Source: Microbulbifer sp. Q7 (GTDB lineage: Bacteria; Pseudomonadota; Gammaproteobacteria; Pseudomonadales; Cellvibrionaceae). From it: a stretch of 64,000 bases of DNA. The translations under genes and the position numbers were made by a program. This document shows positions 1 to 10,488 of the stretch, piece after piece. The stretch is taken from the NCBI RefSeq assembly GCF_001639145.1, contig NZ_LROY01000002.1:1334501-1398500 (forward strand). Direction: 5' to 3'. The first letter of the stretch is position 1; every line of letters starts with the position of its first letter. The notes under the pieces are model-generated. The model was not told the origin of the DNA. It was given only the letters and a program-made list of their open reading frames with translations, and ran no database searches.

Positions 1-178
1 CTGCTTTCGCGGGACCGACACCCTCCAGCGAGGCAGACAACTCCTCCGCGCTCGCCGTATTCAGGTTTACCTGAACCTGCTCCTGCGTGACCACTTCGTC
101 TGCGCTGGCCAACTGAGCATTAGCCAGTAACAGAAAAACGGCAAACAGTGCAGTGAGCGGGAATCGAAAAAAATTCAT
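1..178 (-). CDS. ComEA-family helix-hairpin-helix protein (partial, N-terminal part)
   Basis: Only the first 59 codons lie in the window; the gene runs off the left edge. Translation from the ATG at 178 gives a hydrophobic signal peptide (FPLTALFAVFLLLANAQLASA), a short acidic stretch, then VNLNTASAEEL and LEGVGPAKA. The latter two are the start of a ComEA-type helix-hairpin-helix repeat, a periplasmic double-stranded-DNA binding fold used in natural transformation. An AAGGAT ribosome-binding site precedes the ATG. Small single-domain ComEA proteins of about 100 residues are common in gammaproteobacteria. The role in DNA uptake is inferred from the family. The 161 bases between this gene and pyrF show no further gene. 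Confidence 0.8.
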   Translation of the reverse strand, partial: MNFFRFPLTALFAVFLLLANAQLASADEVVTQEQVQVNLNTASAEELSASLEGVGPAKA

Positions 179-339
179 GGCAAAATCCTTTTATTGGTTA
201 ACAGGTAGTCTTCACTCCGTGGGACCACAAACCTCCCCATGCGCGTGCGACTTTACCAGTTATTTCCCTGAATTTAAGCGATCTGCCGTTACACGCCATT
301 ACACACACATACAGCCCGTCACAAACTGGCACGCACGTA

Positions 340-1056
340 TTATGCAGACGGCTTTTCAATATCGCGCACAATCGCTCTCAGTGCTGCAGCCGGATCTTCC
401 GCTGCAGTAATGGGGCGGCCAATCACCAGGTAATCGGACCCATTACGCAATGCATCTACCGGAGTGACAATTCTGCGCTGGTCGCCAGCGTCCGCGCCGG
501 CCGGTCGGATGCCCGGTGTTACCAGCTTGAACTCAGAACCACATGCTGCTTTTAGCGCTTCCGCTTCCTGCGCCGAACATACTACGCCGTCCAGCCCACT
601 GACTTTCGCCAGTTCGGCCAGCGCCACCACCTGCTCCTTCAGTGGCCTGTTCACACCCACGGGGGCCAACTCATCCTCCGCGGTGCTGGTCAGTACGGTC
701 ACCCCAATCAGTAGTGGACGGTTTACGCCGAGAGGGGCCAGCGCATCTGCGGCAGCGCGCATCATCCGCTCCCCGCCACTGGCATGCACATTGACCATCC
801 ACACACCGAGGTTGGCTGCCGCACGCACCGCAGCGGCGACCGTATTGGGGATGTCGTGGAATTTCAGATCCAGGAACACCTGGAAACCGGATTGCACCAA
901 GCTGCGCACCAGATCCGGTCCGGCAATGGTAAACAGCTCCTTGCCAACTTTGACACGACACACCGCAGGATCCAGCTGCGCAGCCATTGCCAAGGCTGCT
1001 TCTGCCGTATCGTAATCCAGCGCCACGATTACCGGGGAAGATACAGAGTCAGTCAA
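340..1056 (-). CDS. pyrF: orotidine 5'-phosphate decarboxylase
   Basis: Catalyses OMP to UMP plus CO2, the last step of de novo pyrimidine synthesis, in the cytoplasm. The protein shows the class I OMPDC hallmarks: VIVALDYD near the N-terminus, the catalytic [10 protein letters not shown] motif, and the C-terminal phosphate loop VTPGIRP followed by [10 protein letters not shown] chose the TTG at 1056 ([16 protein letters not shown], 238 residues) because TGAGGTG stands six bases ahead of it. An upstream in-frame TTG at 1068 has no such site and would add four residues. It follows lapB by about 50 bases on the same strand, the usual lapA-lapB-pyrF order of gammaproteobacteria. Confidence 0.96.
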   Translation of the reverse strand: MTDSVSSPVIVALDYDTAEAALAMAAQLDPAVCRVKVGKELFTIAGPDLVRSLVQSGFQVFLDLKFHDIPNTVAAAVRAAANLGVWMVNVHASGGERMMRAAADALAPLGVNRPLLIGVTVLTSTAEDELAPVGVNRPLKEQVVALAELAKVSGLDGVVCSAQEAEALKAACGSEFKLVTPGIRPAGADAGDQRRIVTPVDALRNGSDYLVIGRPITAAEDPAAALRAIVRDIEKPSA

Positions 1057-1109
1057 TGAACACCTCAAAATTAAAGAAAAGAAGAAACGGCAGCGTGCGC
1101 AACCGGCGA

Positions 1110-2300
1110 TTACTCGCCTTCGATGCCCTTGACGGAGCGCACGCTATCCCAACGCTTGCAGCTGGGGCAAAGCCAATGCAGCTGGTTGCCGGAAAACCCG
1201 CAGCTGTTACAACGGTAATGGGGACGGCTGGCAATCAGCTGGTCAATCAGGTTTTTCAGGAGAAACAGATTCTCACGGGCGCGACCCTGGGTGCTGTCGA
1301 CATGCAGGTCCAGAAAATGCCCGAGTCCGCGCAAAGACGGCCGAATCGCCAGTTGCTTGCCGATAAAGGCCGCCGCATCCGCTTCGCTTTGCTGCTGATG
1401 AATGCGCTCGGTCAGGGCAATAAGAACACTGTTTGAGGGGTGCTCCTTGAGGAGACGCTCCAGATAAGCCACCAGGCCACTCTCGTCACCCAGCGCCTCG
1501 TAACAAGTAATCAAAAGCTCAAGAATTTCCGGAATATAATCCGGGCTCTGACGCGGAATCCGCTCCAGAACCTTGATCGCCTCCCTGGAGTGCCCAAGCA
1601 AGTGCTCCAGACGGCCGAGCAACAGGTTGGCACGCACCGAATGGCGGTCGTAACCCAATGCAGCATCAATATGCTTGCGTGCACTGAGGTAATCTTTGCC
1701 ATTGATGGCTTCTTCCGCCAGCTCGCAGCAAAAGTGCGCCTGCACTGGCGCCCACTCTTCAGGAAGACGCTTGAAGCGGCGCCCATGCAACAGATTGACC
1801 GCATGAATCGCCTTGGCCCACTCTCGCTCATCCCGATAGACCTCTACCAGATATTCGAGACTGGTGCTGCGCAATTCGGAGGACGTTTCGACCAGCTCCT
1901 GCAGCAGACGCTCGGCACGATCCAACCAGCCAGCCGCAATATAGTCCCGGGCCAGCTCCAGTTGTGCCTTTTGCTGACTGATACGATTCAGGCTCGGACG
2001 CGCAAGCAGGTTTTGATGCACCCGGATGGCCTGATCATACTCGCCGCGCTTGCGCAGCAGGTTGCCGAGGGCCAGGTGAGTCTCGAAGGTGGCGCTGCTG
2101 ACCTCCAACGCATCGATAAACTTTTCGATGGCGTCGTTGTGGCGCTCACTGAGAAGGTAATTCAGGCCCTGCGCATAGGACTGCGCGAGCGCCTGGTGCT
2201 GATTATTTTTAGCACCTTTCTTTTTGCCACTCTTGCGACCGAGATACCAGCCAATACCGATGGCGGCAAAAATGAAAATAAAAAACGTCAGGTCGCTCAA
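1110..2300 (-). CDS. lapB: LPS assembly protein B (YciM), TPR protein with C-terminal rubredoxin-like zinc ribbon
   Basis: LapB is an inner-membrane-anchored cytoplasmic TPR protein that, in E. coli, promotes FtsH-dependent turnover of LpxC and so tunes LPS synthesis. The N-terminus has one membrane helix ([18 protein letters not shown]) followed by a basic stop-transfer stretch (GRKSGKKKG). Tandem TPR-like helices fill the middle. The C-terminus has the metal-binding pair CNSCG and CPSCK separated by 11 residues. I favour the TTG at 2300 (LSDLTFF, about 396 residues), which has GGAG six bases upstream and lies right behind the lapA stop; a TTG at 2315 would overlap lapA by 14 bases. Tight coupling to lapA supports the assignment. 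Confidence 0.95.
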   Translation of the reverse strand: MSDLTFFIFIFAAIGIGWYLGRKSGKKKGAKNNQHQALAQSYAQGLNYLLSERHNDAIEKFIDALEVSSATFETHLALGNLLRKRGEYDQAIRVHQNLLARPSLNRISQQKAQLELARDYIAAGWLDRAERLLQELVETSSELRSTSLEYLVEVYRDEREWAKAIHAVNLLHGRRFKRLPEEWAPVQAHFCCELAEEAINGKDYLSARKHIDAALGYDRHSVRANLLLGRLEHLLGHSREAIKVLERIPRQSPDYIPEILELLITCYEALGDESGLVAYLERLLKEHPSNSVLIALTERIHQQQSEADAAAFIGKQLAIRPSLRGLGHFLDLHVDSTQGRARENLFLLKNLIDQLIASRPHYRCNSCGFSGNQLHWLCPSCKRWDSVRSVKGIEGE

Positions 2301-2301
2301 C

Positions 2302-2610
2302 TCATTCTCCGGCAACCTGGCGGCGCACCGTATGAAGTTCGCGTTCGGTCCGCAGCAGTTGGCGCTCCAGCCCCTTTACCCGTCGCCGCTCGGTCCAGTA
2401 AGGCAGCAAACTGGCCAGAAAACCCAGCAAAGCACCGATAAGTAGAAAGCCGATCAGCCAGAAGCCGACACTGCCCGGAAACAAATCGTACCCGGCGAAG
2501 CGAGGCGTAATACTTTCAGGGTTATCGACCGCAAAATAGACACCCAGGGCGATGCAAACCAGTGCCAGCACCCCAAATAACAATCGCGATATCCAGCGCA
2601 GAAATGACAA
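2302..2610 (-). CDS. lapA: LPS assembly protein A (YciS, DUF1049)
   Basis: A 102-residue inner-membrane protein with two predicted membrane helices (about residues 8-28 and 47-68) and a short basic, amphipathic C-terminal tail (ERRRVKGLERQLLRTE) that is probably coiled. This is the architecture of LapA/YciS, partner of LapB in controlling LpxC proteolysis. The stop codon touches the start of lapB, so the two are probably translationally coupled. ihfB lies just upstream on the same strand, an order typical of gammaproteobacteria (ihfB-lapA-lapB-pyrF). Confidence 0.93.
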   Translation of the reverse strand: MSFLRWISRLLFGVLALVCIALGVYFAVDNPESITPRFAGYDLFPGSVGFWLIGFLLIGALLGFLASLLPYWTERRRVKGLERQLLRTERELHTVRRQVAGE

Positions 2611-2712
2611 GTAAACCTCCGGCTCCGGAAGGAGTGAAAAATCGTTAAGTCCGTTACAGTGTTAGCCCACTGCCATCAGCTCAGCACAAGCAACCCGATA
2701 TTCAGGCGACAC

Positions 2713-3021
2713 TTATGCGTCTTCATACTCATCGCGATGCATTTGCTGATTTACTCTGTCCCTGAGTTCTTTCCCCGGTTTGAAGTGAGGCACATATTTG
2801 CCCGCCAGTTCAACGGAATCACCGGTTTTAGGGTTGCGGCCGGTTCTCGGCGCACGGTAATGCAGGGAAAAGCTGCCAAAACCCCGGATTTCGATCCGCT
2901 CTCCTTCCGCCAGCACACCTGACATGGTGTCCAGCATGACTTTCACCGCCAGCTCCACATCCTTTACCGGCAGCTGATCCAACCTCAGAGCAATCTTCTC
3001 GATCAGTTCAGACTTGGTCAT
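2713..3021 (-). CDS. ihfB: integration host factor subunit beta
   Basis: IHF-beta pairs with IHF-alpha to bend DNA at specific sites in transcription, recombination and replication. The 102-residue translation begins [18 protein letters not shown] and carries the DNABII signature: [20 protein letters not shown], with the beta-arm proline that intercalates DNA. The open frame extends 35 codons further upstream, but the ATG at 3021 has AAAGGAT about ten bases ahead and matches the normal family start. A hairpin lies between this gene and rpsA, so ihfB probably has its own promoter in the 3022-3080 stretch as well as read-through from rpsA. Confidence 0.97.
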   Translation of the reverse strand: MTKSELIEKIALRLDQLPVKDVELAVKVMLDTMSGVLAEGERIEIRGFGSFSLHYRAPRTGRNPKTGDSVELAGKYVPHFKPGKELRDRVNQQMHRDEYEDA

Positions 3022-3080
3022 GCGGTCCGCAATCCTTTCTAAGTCATTGATTATTCTGGAATAGCGGCAATCATCTAATA

Positions 3081-3114
3081 GAAAGCCGGACTGGGCAACC
3101 CCAGTCCGGCTTTC
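3081..3114 (-). terminator. Perfect 15-bp hairpin after rpsA
   Basis: Arms 3081-3095 and 3100-3114 are perfectly complementary with a four-base loop (CAAC). The hairpin lies 48 bases beyond the rpsA stop and 60 bases before ihfB. On the minus strand it is followed by a T-containing but not T-rich stretch, so it is either an inefficient intrinsic terminator/attenuator or an mRNA-stabilising hairpin that lowers ihfB expression relative to rpsA. Confidence 0.7.
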
Positions 3115-3161
3115 GCATAGCTTCAACTCATTGAATCGAAGCTTTTAATAACAAGGTCTTA

Positions 3162-4841
3162 TCAGTCCTTGTTATTCATTTGCGCCTTGATCAGGTCACC
3201 AATGGTCGCCGGCTGAACCTGTTCAGCTTGCTTCTTGCTGTGATCCTTGATGGCCTGCTTCTCGTCATCCTGATCCTTGGCTTTGATGGAGAGGCTGATC
3301 ACGCGGTTCTTGCGATCCACGCTGGTGATCTTGGTCTCAATCTCTTCGCCTTCTTTCAGGGCATTGCGAGCGTCTTCAACCTTGTCGCGGCTGATTTCGG
3401 AAGCGCGCAGTACGCCTTCCACTTCGTCCGCCAGGGTGATGATGGCTTGCTTGGCATCAACTTCTTTGATGGTACCCATTACGATGCTGCCGCGATCGTT
3501 GTTGGCCACGTAGTCAGAGAAGGGATCGGATTCCAGCTGCTTGATACCCAGGGAGATACGCTCGCGGTCGGAGTCGATACCCAGGATAACGGTTTCCAGC
3601 TCGTCACCTTTCTTGAACTTACGCACGGCGTCTTCGCCAGCTTCGTTCCAGGAGATGTCGGACAGGTGAACCAGACCGTCGATGCTGCCGTCCAGGCCGA
3701 TGAAGATACCGAAGTCGGTGATGGACTTGATCTTACCGGAGATCTTGTCGCCTTTAGCGAATTTACGCGCGAAGGCATCCCACGGGTTTTCCTGGCACTG
3801 CTTGATACCCAGGGAGATACGACGACGCTCTTCGTCGATATCCAGAATCATTACCTCGACCTCGTCGCCAACGTTGACAACTTTGGACGGGTGAATGTTC
3901 TTGTTGGTCCAATCCATTTCGGAAACGTGTACCAGACCTTCCACACCTTCTTCCAGCTCGGCGAAGCAGCCGTAGTCGGTCAGGTTGGTGATCACAGCCT
4001 TCACGCGGCTGTTTTCCGGGTAACGCTGCTTGATGGATACCCAAGGATCCTCGCCCAGCTGCTTCAGGCCCAGGGATACACGGCTGCGCTCGCGGTCGAA
4101 CTTCAGTACTTTTACTTCGATTTCGTCGCCAACGTTCACGATCTCGCTCGGATGCTTGATGCGCTTCCAAGCCATATCGGTGATGTGCAGCAGGCCGTCG
4201 ATACCGCCCAGGTCTACGAAAGCACCGTAGTCGGTCAGGTTCTTCACGATACCTTTGATCGCCATGCCTTCTTGCAGGCTGGCCAGCAGGGCTTCACGCT
4301 CTTCGCTGTTGGCGGCTTCCATCACGGCGCGACGGGAAACAACAACGTTGTTGCGCTTGGCGTCCAGCTTGATCACTTTGAAGTCGAGCTCTTTGCCTTC
4401 CAGGTGCGCGGTGTCGCGAACCGGACGAACGTCTACCAGAGAACCCGGCAGGAATGCGCGGATGTTGGCAACGTCAACAGTAAAGCCACCCTTAACCTTG
4501 CCGCTGATAACACCCTTAACCACTTCGTCTGCAGCGTGTGCAGCGTCGAGGATTTTCCAGGCTTCAGCGCGCTTGGCTTTCTCACGGGACAGACGGGTTT
4601 CACCGAAACCGTCTTCTACCGCTTCCAGGGCAACCTGTACTTCGTCGCCCACCTGCAGTTCCACTTCACCTTTGTCATTCTTGAACTGGTCCGCAGGGAT
4701 AACGCCTTCAGACTTCAGGCCCGCGTGTACGGTTACCCAGTCTTTATCAACGTCGATGACAACACCGGTGACGATGGCGCCCGGTGCCATTTCGACGCTT
4801 TTCAGGCTCTCTTCAAATAGTTCAGCAAAGCTCTCGCTCAT
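3162..4841 (-). CDS. rpsA: 30S ribosomal protein S1
   Basis: The largest ribosomal protein, recruiting mRNAs with weak Shine-Dalgarno sites to the 30S subunit. The 559-residue product from [13 protein letters not shown] matches the E. coli length (557). Six S1 RNA-binding repeats are visible, each with a G-x-V/I...G-x-F/Y-V-D/E-L pattern, for example [20 protein letters not shown] and [19 protein letters not shown]. The open frame continues 12 codons upstream, but the ATG at 4841 matches family starts. There is only a weak ribosome-binding site, as is usual for autoregulated rpsA genes. It lies downstream of cmk, the classical cmk-rpsA-ihfB order. Confidence 0.98.
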   Translation of the reverse strand: MSESFAELFEESLKSVEMAPGAIVTGVVIDVDKDWVTVHAGLKSEGVIPADQFKNDKGEVELQVGDEVQVALEAVEDGFGETRLSREKAKRAEAWKILDAAHAADEVVKGVISGKVKGGFTVDVANIRAFLPGSLVDVRPVRDTAHLEGKELDFKVIKLDAKRNNVVVSRRAVMEAANSEEREALLASLQEGMAIKGIVKNLTDYGAFVDLGGIDGLLHITDMAWKRIKHPSEIVNVGDEIEVKVLKFDRERSRVSLGLKQLGEDPWVSIKQRYPENSRVKAVITNLTDYGCFAELEEGVEGLVHVSEMDWTNKNIHPSKVVNVGDEVEVMILDIDEERRRISLGIKQCQENPWDAFARKFAKGDKISGKIKSITDFGIFIGLDGSIDGLVHLSDISWNEAGEDAVRKFKKGDELETVILGIDSDRERISLGIKQLESDPFSDYVANNDRGSIVMGTIKEVDAKQAIITLADEVEGVLRASEISRDKVEDARNALKEGEEIETKITSVDRKNRVISLSIKAKDQDDEKQAIKDHSKKQAEQVQPATIGDLIKAQMNNKD

Positions 4842-4990
4842 TACATTACCTATATAAATGGATCCTACCGATAGCAACTTTAGAGTCTAGTTAGCCGCCA
4901 GTAGAGATCCCACCGCGCTGCCAGTACGCGGGTCGGATTACAACAACGGCCGGGCGATTCTGGCTGATCCCGGCCGTCGTTGTTAAAAAT
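4842..4990 (-). promoter_or_regulatory. rpsA 5' leader with long hairpin
   Basis: The 180 bases between cmk and rpsA contain a long imperfect inverted repeat: 4942-4954 pairs with 4969-4984, with a three-base bulge and a 14-base loop. It sits about 100 bases upstream of the rpsA start. S1 represses its own translation in E. coli through a structured leader, so this hairpin is either part of such a leader or a terminator/attenuator after cmk. No run of T follows it on the minus strand, which argues against a simple intrinsic terminator. Confidence 0.5.
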
Positions 4991-5021
4991 CTAATTGCTG
5001 GAAAGCTGTTTCCAGTCTGGC

Positions 5022-5708
5022 TCAACCGATACGCTTTTGTACCAGTTCGAGCACTTTTTGCAGAACACCGTCTATGTCGATGTCCGTGCTGTCCAGCACC
5101 ACGGCGTCGTCGGCCGGGGCCAGCGGGGAGGCTGCGCGGTTCATATCCCGGTCGTCCCGGGCGCGGATGTCCTCCAGCAGGTCGCGGAGGCTAACAGAAA
5201 CCCCCCTGCCCTGCAACTGATCGAAGCGGCGGCGGGCGCGCTCTTCCGCACTGGCGGTGAGGAAGATCTTGACCGGCGCGTCAGGGAACACGGTGGTGCC
5301 CATGTCACGCCCGTCGGCCACCAGACCAGGAGCGGCACGGAAATCCCGCTGGCGCTGCAAAAGCGCCTCACGTACCGCAGGCACGGCCGCCACCTTTGAG
5401 GCCGCCATGCTCACCTGCTCCATGCGGATATCCCGGCTGACATCCTGCCCCTCCAGCATTGCAGCCACTTCGCCGCCAGCAATCGCAAAGCGGATATCCA
5501 GGTTACTGGCGATATCTGCCAATCTGGCTTCATCCTCCAGGTTCACCGCCGCATTGAGTGCCGCCAGCGCTGTCAGCCGGTAAAGCGCCCCGGAATCGAG
5601 CAGGGCATAGCCCAGCCGGTCCGCCAGCAACTTGGCGATGGTGCCCTTGCCGGAACCACTTGGCCCATCGATGGTAACTACCGGGGGCTTGTTCATTGCT
5701 TGAGTCAT
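5022..5708 (-). CDS. cmk: cytidylate kinase
   Basis: Phosphorylates CMP and dCMP with ATP. The 228-residue protein has the P-loop GPSGSGKGT at about residue 15, the substrate-binding segment LLDSGALYR, the [13 protein letters not shown] motif, and the LID region [13 protein letters not shown]. The length matches the bacterial Cmk family (about 225-230). It stands between the tyrA-aroA fusion and rpsA, as in Pseudomonas. The gap to the upstream fusion gene is 61 bases, so it is probably the last gene of the serC-pheA-tyrA/aroA-cmk transcription unit. Confidence 0.97.
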   Translation of the reverse strand: MTQAMNKPPVVTIDGPSGSGKGTIAKLLADRLGYALLDSGALYRLTALAALNAAVNLEDEARLADIASNLDIRFAIAGGEVAAMLEGQDVSRDIRMEQVSMAASKVAAVPAVREALLQRQRDFRAAPGLVADGRDMGTTVFPDAPVKIFLTASAEERARRRFDQLQGRGVSVSLRDLLEDIRARDDRDMNRAASPLAPADDAVVLDSTDIDIDGVLQKVLELVQKRIG

Positions 5709-5769
5709 TACTAATTGGTACTGCTTGCGTTCGTTGTGTTTGGGTAGCCTGTATAGGATGGTAGCGCGC

Positions 5770-8043
5770 TCAGCGCACCACCAGTTTCATTCCCGCACCG
5801 GTCGCCAGTTCGGCAAAGTTCGGGAACGACGTCGCTACATTGGCACAGTGAAGGATCTGAATGTCAGCGCTGGCGCGCAGCGCCGCCACCGCAAAGGACA
5901 TGGCGATGCGATGATCACCGAGGCTGTCCACAACCCCGCCGCCAAAGACGGCACCCTCACCGTTTCCGCCCTTGCCCTGAATGACAATACCGTCCGCAGT
6001 CGGCTCTGCGTCGACGCCCAGAATCTGCAGGCCGTCGGCCATGGCCTGGATGCGGTCACTTTCCTTTACCCGCAGCTCTTCAGCGCCGGTCAGGACCGTT
6101 TTACCTTCCGCGCAGGAGGCGGCAACGAAAATTGCCGGGAACTCATCAATAGCCAGGGGCACCTGATCTTCGGGGATATTGATTCCCTTCAGCGGAGCGT
6201 ACCGCACGCGAATGTCTGCCACTGGCTCACCACCCACTTCACGCCGATTCTGCAGGGTGATATCTGCCCCCATCGCACGCAGGATATTGATGGCACCATC
6301 GCGCGTCGGGTTAATTCCCACGTGCTGCAACAGGACATCGGAACCTGGCGCAATGGAAGCCGCCACCATAAAGAACGTGGCCGAAGAAATATCCGCTGGC
6401 ACATCAATCTGGCAGGCCGTCAGCTTACCGCCACCTTTCAGGCTTGCGCGCGGCCCATCCCGCAACACCTCGTAACCAAAGCCAGACAGCATACGTTCGG
6501 TGTGATCGCGTGTGGGGGCAGGCTCTGTAGTGCTGGTTTCACCGTCCGCATAGAGGCCGGCCAGCAACACGCAGGATTTCACCTGGGCACTGGCCATCGG
6601 CAGCGTGTAATCAACAGCCTTCAGCTGACTGCCACCTTTGATCTTGAGCGGTGGACGCCCCTCTTCACCGGTTTCCACCACCGCACCCATTTCACGCAAC
6701 GGGTTGGCAACGCGGTTCATCGGTCGCTTGGACAGGGATTCATCTCCGGTGAGTACCGAATCGAATTGCTGACCGGCCAGCAGGCCCGCAAGCAGGCGCA
6801 TGGAGGTACCAGAATTGCCAACGTAGAGCGGGCCAGGCGGCGCTTGCAGGCCGTGCATGCCAACACCATGGATCGTGACCCGGCCATTGACCGGCCCCTC
6901 AATCACCACTCCCATATCGCGGAAGGATTGCAGGGTCGCTAACGCGTCCTCGCCTTCCAGAAACCCTTCCACTTCGGTGACGCCCTCTGCCAGTGAGCCC
7001 AGCATGATCGAGCGGTGCGACATGGATTTGTCACCGGGCACCCGCAGGTCGCCGTTTACTGAGCCACCCGGCTGGGCGACAAAAGTTACTTCCTTTGCTT
7101 GCATAGTTTCCGTATACGCTTTTTTGGCCAGCATTTTAGTGAAGTGATCCCGCGCCGCCTTGGCTCGGGTAAAGACTCCCATCAGGTGCTCACTGTCGCC
7201 GCTGGCAATGGCATTGCGCAGTGAATCCAGGTTGGAAGTGTAGAGGTCGATGGATTTCAGGATCGCATCGCGATTGGCGAGCATAATATCTCGCCACATA
7301 ACGGGGTCACTGGAGGCGATGCGGGTAAAATCGCGAAAGCCGCCAGCGGCATAGCGAAAGATATTCTCGTTTTCCGCATCGTGCGCCAGGGTATCCACGA
7401 GGCCATAGGCAATCACGTGGGGCAGATGGCTGGTTGCCGCAAGCACTTCATCGTGCTCCGCCACAGGCATGCTCAACACCTCGGCACCCACGGCCTCCCA
7501 CATCGCCTGGATGCGGCGGGCATGTTCCAGCCCGGTGTTTTCATCCGGTGTCAGGATAATACGGTGCGCGATATACAGGTCATCCCTGGCCGCACTCACG
7601 CCACTCTGCTCGGACCCGGCAATCGGGTGGCCGGGCACCAGAAACTCGGGCACGCACCCCCAGATATTCCTTGCTGCGGTGATCACGCTCCCTTTGACAC
7701 TGGCGCCATCGGTCAAGGTGACACCCGCGGGTAGACGATCCTTGAGCTGGGAAAATATCGCCTCCACGGCGAGGGTCGGAACAGAGACGAAGACGACATC
7801 TCCCGCTTCCAGCTCCCCGACAATTTCACCGATATCCGTTACCGCACGATCGACAACACCGAGCGCCACTGCCTGGGTGCAGGTTTGCGCACGACGCGCC
7901 ACACCGATCACTTTACGGCAAGCGCTGGCGGCCTTGAGCGCGAGCGCGAGACTCCCGCCAATCAAGCCAATACCGACAATCACCAAACGCCCAATCAGGG
8001 GTTCTGAGGCATCCTGCCCGCTGCATTTCCCTTCTTGCGCCAT
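5770..8043 (-). CDS. bifunctional prephenate dehydrogenase / 3-phosphoshikimate 1-carboxyvinyltransferase (TyrA-AroA fusion)
   Basis: A 757-residue fusion. Residues 1 to about 310 form a TyrA-type prephenate (cyclohexadienyl) dehydrogenase with the NAD-binding [16 protein letters not shown] motif and the [11 protein letters not shown] catalytic segment. From about residue 314 (MQAKEV) an EPSP synthase follows, with [26 protein letters not shown] and LRVKESDR motifs. The phosphoenolpyruvate-site motif reads GNSGTSMR, with glycine at the position where glyphosate-insensitive class II enzymes have alanine, so sensitivity is predicted. The same fusion is known in Pseudomonas. The ATG directly abuts the pheA stop with no gap, implying coupled translation. 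Unlike Pseudomonas, no hisC lies between pheA and tyrA. Confidence 0.96.
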   Translation of the reverse strand: MAQEGKCSGQDASEPLIGRLVIVGIGLIGGSLALALKAASACRKVIGVARRAQTCTQAVALGVVDRAVTDIGEIVGELEAGDVVFVSVPTLAVEAIFSQLKDRLPAGVTLTDGASVKGSVITAARNIWGCVPEFLVPGHPIAGSEQSGVSAARDDLYIAHRIILTPDENTGLEHARRIQAMWEAVGAEVLSMPVAEHDEVLAATSHLPHVIAYGLVDTLAHDAENENIFRYAAGGFRDFTRIASSDPVMWRDIMLANRDAILKSIDLYTSNLDSLRNAIASGDSEHLMGVFTRAKAARDHFTKMLAKKAYTETMQAKEVTFVAQPGGSVNGDLRVPGDKSMSHRSIMLGSLAEGVTEVEGFLEGEDALATLQSFRDMGVVIEGPVNGRVTIHGVGMHGLQAPPGPLYVGNSGTSMRLLAGLLAGQQFDSVLTGDESLSKRPMNRVANPLREMGAVVETGEEGRPPLKIKGGSQLKAVDYTLPMASAQVKSCVLLAGLYADGETSTTEPAPTRDHTERMLSGFGYEVLRDGPRASLKGGGKLTACQIDVPADISSATFFMVAASIAPGSDVLLQHVGINPTRDGAINILRAMGADITLQNRREVGGEPVADIRVRYAPLKGINIPEDQVPLAIDEFPAIFVAASCAEGKTVLTGAEELRVKESDRIQAMADGLQILGVDAEPTADGIVIQGKGGNGEGAVFGGGVVDSLGDHRIAMSFAVAALRASADIQILHCANVATSFPNFAELATGAGMKLVVR

Positions 8044-9147
8044 CTACAAAACTCCGCGCGGGTAGGATCCCAGCACTTTCATGTCCGATGCACAGGCGCC
8101 GACATCCTGCAGCGCGGCAGCAACATTTTCGCTGTCGCGATGGCCGACAAAGTCGATAAAGAAAACGTACGTCCAGTTGCCCGTCTGGGCAGGGCGTGTC
8201 TCAACCCGGGTCAGATCGATTTTGTGGGTCTGGAATGGCACCAACAGATCGTGCAACGCGCCGGGTTCGTTGCGCATGGAAACCATCAGGGAGGTCTTGT
8301 CGTCACCACTGGCGGGAACCGCTTGCGAGCCAATAATCAGGAAGCGCGTGGAATTATCTGGTCGGTCTTCAATTTTTTCATTGAGGACTTTCAGACCGTA
8401 CAACTCCGCGGCCATGTCGCCGGCAATGGCCGCCGCGTTCCATTCTCCCTTCACGCGCTTGGCAGCTTCCGCATTACTGGCAACCGCCACACGTTCCACA
8501 TTCGGGTAATAGGAATCCAGCCACTTGCGGCATTGGGCCAGGCTCTGGGCATGGGAATAAATGCGCGTAATGGAATCTTCGCGAGTAATGTCGGAAATCA
8601 TCAGGTGCTGGTGAATCCGCAATTCCACCTCCCCGCAGATTTGCAGGTTGGAGGTCATGAAATTGTCCAGGGTGTGATTGACCACACCCTCGGTGGAGTT
8701 CTCCACCGGCACCACGCCATAATTGACCGCGCCGGCCTCCACCTCACGGAACACCTCATCGATCGCCGCCAGCGGCTTGGAAACCGCTGAGTGACCGAAA
8801 TGCTTGAGGGCAGCCTGCTGCGTAAAGGTGCCTTCGGGCCCCAGATACGCCACTTTCACCGGCTCTTCCAGGGCGAGACAAGCGGACATGATCTCGCGAA
8901 ACAGCCGCGCCATTTCTTCATTGGTCAGCGGCCCCGGATTGCGCTCCATCGCGCGACGGAGCACCTGCGCCTCGCGCTCGGGGCGGTAATACTGCGCGTT
9001 TTCCCCGTTACTTTTTTTGACTTCCGCCACTTCCAGTGCACAGTTGGCACGCTCGGAAATCAGCCGTGCAATATCGCTATCGAGACTGTCGATGCGATCG
9101 CGTAACGCCAGCAGGCGCCCATCCTGCTTTGGTTTATCTTCAGACAT
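8044..9147 (-). CDS. pheA: bifunctional chorismate mutase / prephenate dehydratase (P-protein)
   Basis: Converts chorismate to prephenate and on to phenylpyruvate for phenylalanine synthesis. The 367-residue protein has an AroQ-type chorismate mutase helix bundle at residues 1 to about 95 (LLALRDRIDSLDSDIARLI), then the prephenate dehydratase domain (VAYLGPEGTFTQQAA, with NSTRFLIIG containing the TRF catalytic motif). A C-terminal ACT domain has GALH and ETRP, the sites that bind phenylalanine in feedback inhibition. It is 43 bases downstream of serC and directly abuts the tyrA-aroA fusion. Confidence 0.97.
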   Translation of the reverse strand: MSEDKPKQDGRLLALRDRIDSLDSDIARLISERANCALEVAEVKKSNGENAQYYRPEREAQVLRRAMERNPGPLTNEEMARLFREIMSACLALEEPVKVAYLGPEGTFTQQAALKHFGHSAVSKPLAAIDEVFREVEAGAVNYGVVPVENSTEGVVNHTLDNFMTSNLQICGEVELRIHQHLMISDITREDSITRIYSHAQSLAQCRKWLDSYYPNVERVAVASNAEAAKRVKGEWNAAAIAGDMAAELYGLKVLNEKIEDRPDNSTRFLIIGSQAVPASGDDKTSLMVSMRNEPGALHDLLVPFQTHKIDLTRVETRPAQTGNWTYVFFIDFVGHRDSENVAAALQDVGACASDMKVLGSYPRGVL

Positions 9148-9190
9148 AACTCTCGCCTAAATTCGTAACTCAGACCCCAATCGCTCGGGG

Positions 9191-10270
9191 CTATCCATTG
9201 CGACGCTCAAAATCCGCCATAAAGGCGACCAGCGCCTCCACGGCCTCAAGCGGAACCGCGTTGTAGAGGGAAGCACGCATACCTCCGACGGAACGGTGCC
9301 CCTTGAGTGCCAGCAGCCCCGCTTCTTCCGATTCTTTCAGGAACACTTTGTCGAGGCTGTCATCCGCCAGCACAAACGGCACATTCATGCGCGAGCGACT
9401 GTCCACGGCCACGGGGCTCGAATAGAAATCACTGCGATCGAGGAAGTCATACAGCAGCTGGGACTTCTGCAGGCTCAGCGCCGCCATCGCTTCGACCCCA
9501 CCCTGGGCCTTCAGCCATTTGAACACCAGACCAGACAGGTACCAGGCAAAGGTGGGCGGCGTGTTGTCCATTGACTGGCCGTCGGCAGCCACCTTCCAGC
9601 TCAGGCTGCGCGGAATATTCGGGAGCGCCTGATCCAGCAGATCGTCACGCACGATGCCCACCGCAATACCAGACGGACCAATGTTTTTCTGGGCCCCCGC
9701 ATAGATAAACCCGAACTTATCGACCGGGATGGGTTGCGAAAGAATGGTCGACGACATATCCGCAACCAGCGGGCTGTGCACTTCCGGAATGTAGGGAAAC
9801 TCGACACCGCCGATGGTTTCATTCGGCGTATAGTGAAAATACGCCGCATCCGGACTCTCTTCCCAGGCATCCGCCGCCGGGGCATAGGAGAAGTTCCGGT
9901 CCTCGGAGGAAGCGACAATATTCACGGTACCGTAACGGCGCGCTTCCTTGATGGCTTTTTCTGCCCACTGACCGGTGTGGATATAGTCCGCGCTTTTGCG
10001 CTCGCCACCCAAAAGGTTCCAGGGAATGGCACTGAACTGACCGGTGGCACCACCCTGCAAGAACAGCACCCGGTAATTGCCGGGAATGCTCAACAGATCC
10101 CTGAGATCCTGTTCCGCCTCCTCCGCCACCGTGGTGAACTCCGGCGAGCGATGGCTTACCTCCATCACCGAGCAACCCACGCCCTGCCAGTCCAGCAACT
10201 CTTCCTGCGCCTGGCGCAGTACCGGTTCGGGTAACGCCGCAGGTCCCGCACAGAAATTAAACTTTCTCAT
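9191..10270 (-). CDS. serC: phosphoserine aminotransferase
   Basis: PLP enzyme converting 3-phosphohydroxypyruvate to phosphoserine (serine synthesis), and acting in pyridoxal phosphate synthesis. The 359-residue protein starts [14 protein letters not shown], the typical SerC N-terminus, and has the PLP-lysine segment [12 protein letters not shown]. The C-terminal [15 protein letters not shown] motif is also characteristic. It lies between gyrA and pheA as in Pseudomonas and probably opens the serC-pheA-tyrA/aroA-cmk operon, because a terminator separates it from gyrA. Confidence 0.98.
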   Translation of the reverse strand: MRKFNFCAGPAALPEPVLRQAQEELLDWQGVGCSVMEVSHRSPEFTTVAEEAEQDLRDLLSIPGNYRVLFLQGGATGQFSAIPWNLLGGERKSADYIHTGQWAEKAIKEARRYGTVNIVASSEDRNFSYAPAADAWEESPDAAYFHYTPNETIGGVEFPYIPEVHSPLVADMSSTILSQPIPVDKFGFIYAGAQKNIGPSGIAVGIVRDDLLDQALPNIPRSLSWKVAADGQSMDNTPPTFAWYLSGLVFKWLKAQGGVEAMAALSLQKSQLLYDFLDRSDFYSSPVAVDSRSRMNVPFVLADDSLDKVFLKESEEAGLLALKGHRSVGGMRASLYNAVPLEAVEALVAFMADFERRNG

Positions 10271-10435
10271 TGATTCACTTCCACAGAGAAAACAACTTTC
10301 GATTCAATACCACGGTTTTTAGGTGGCCGGATGAAATCTTTGGCACAATCCAGAAAGGCGAGATACACGAACCTCGTTTCTCCCCCTCTCGATTACAGAT
10401 CTTTCGCCAACCGCTCACCAGACCGCCGCAAAGTC

Positions 10436-10467
10436 AAAAAAGGCCGCGATAATTCGCAGCCTTTTTT
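10436..10467 (-). terminator. Intrinsic terminator of gyrA
   Basis: A-tract plus GGCCGCG (10436-10448) pairs imperfectly with CGCAGCC plus T-tract (10455-10467). On the minus strand the GC-rich hairpin is followed by TTTTTT. It lies about 20 bases past the gyrA stop. The rest of the 10271-10488 gap must carry the serC promoter; I see no clear sigma-70 boxes. Confidence 0.85.
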
Positions 10468-10488
10468 GAGCTAAAGAGCGTTCAGACG

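Noticed and set aside
3180..4820. 546-codon open frame on the plus strand
   Set aside because: Lies entirely antisense to rpsA; long only because of the codon bias of the real gene, and no family motif is present.
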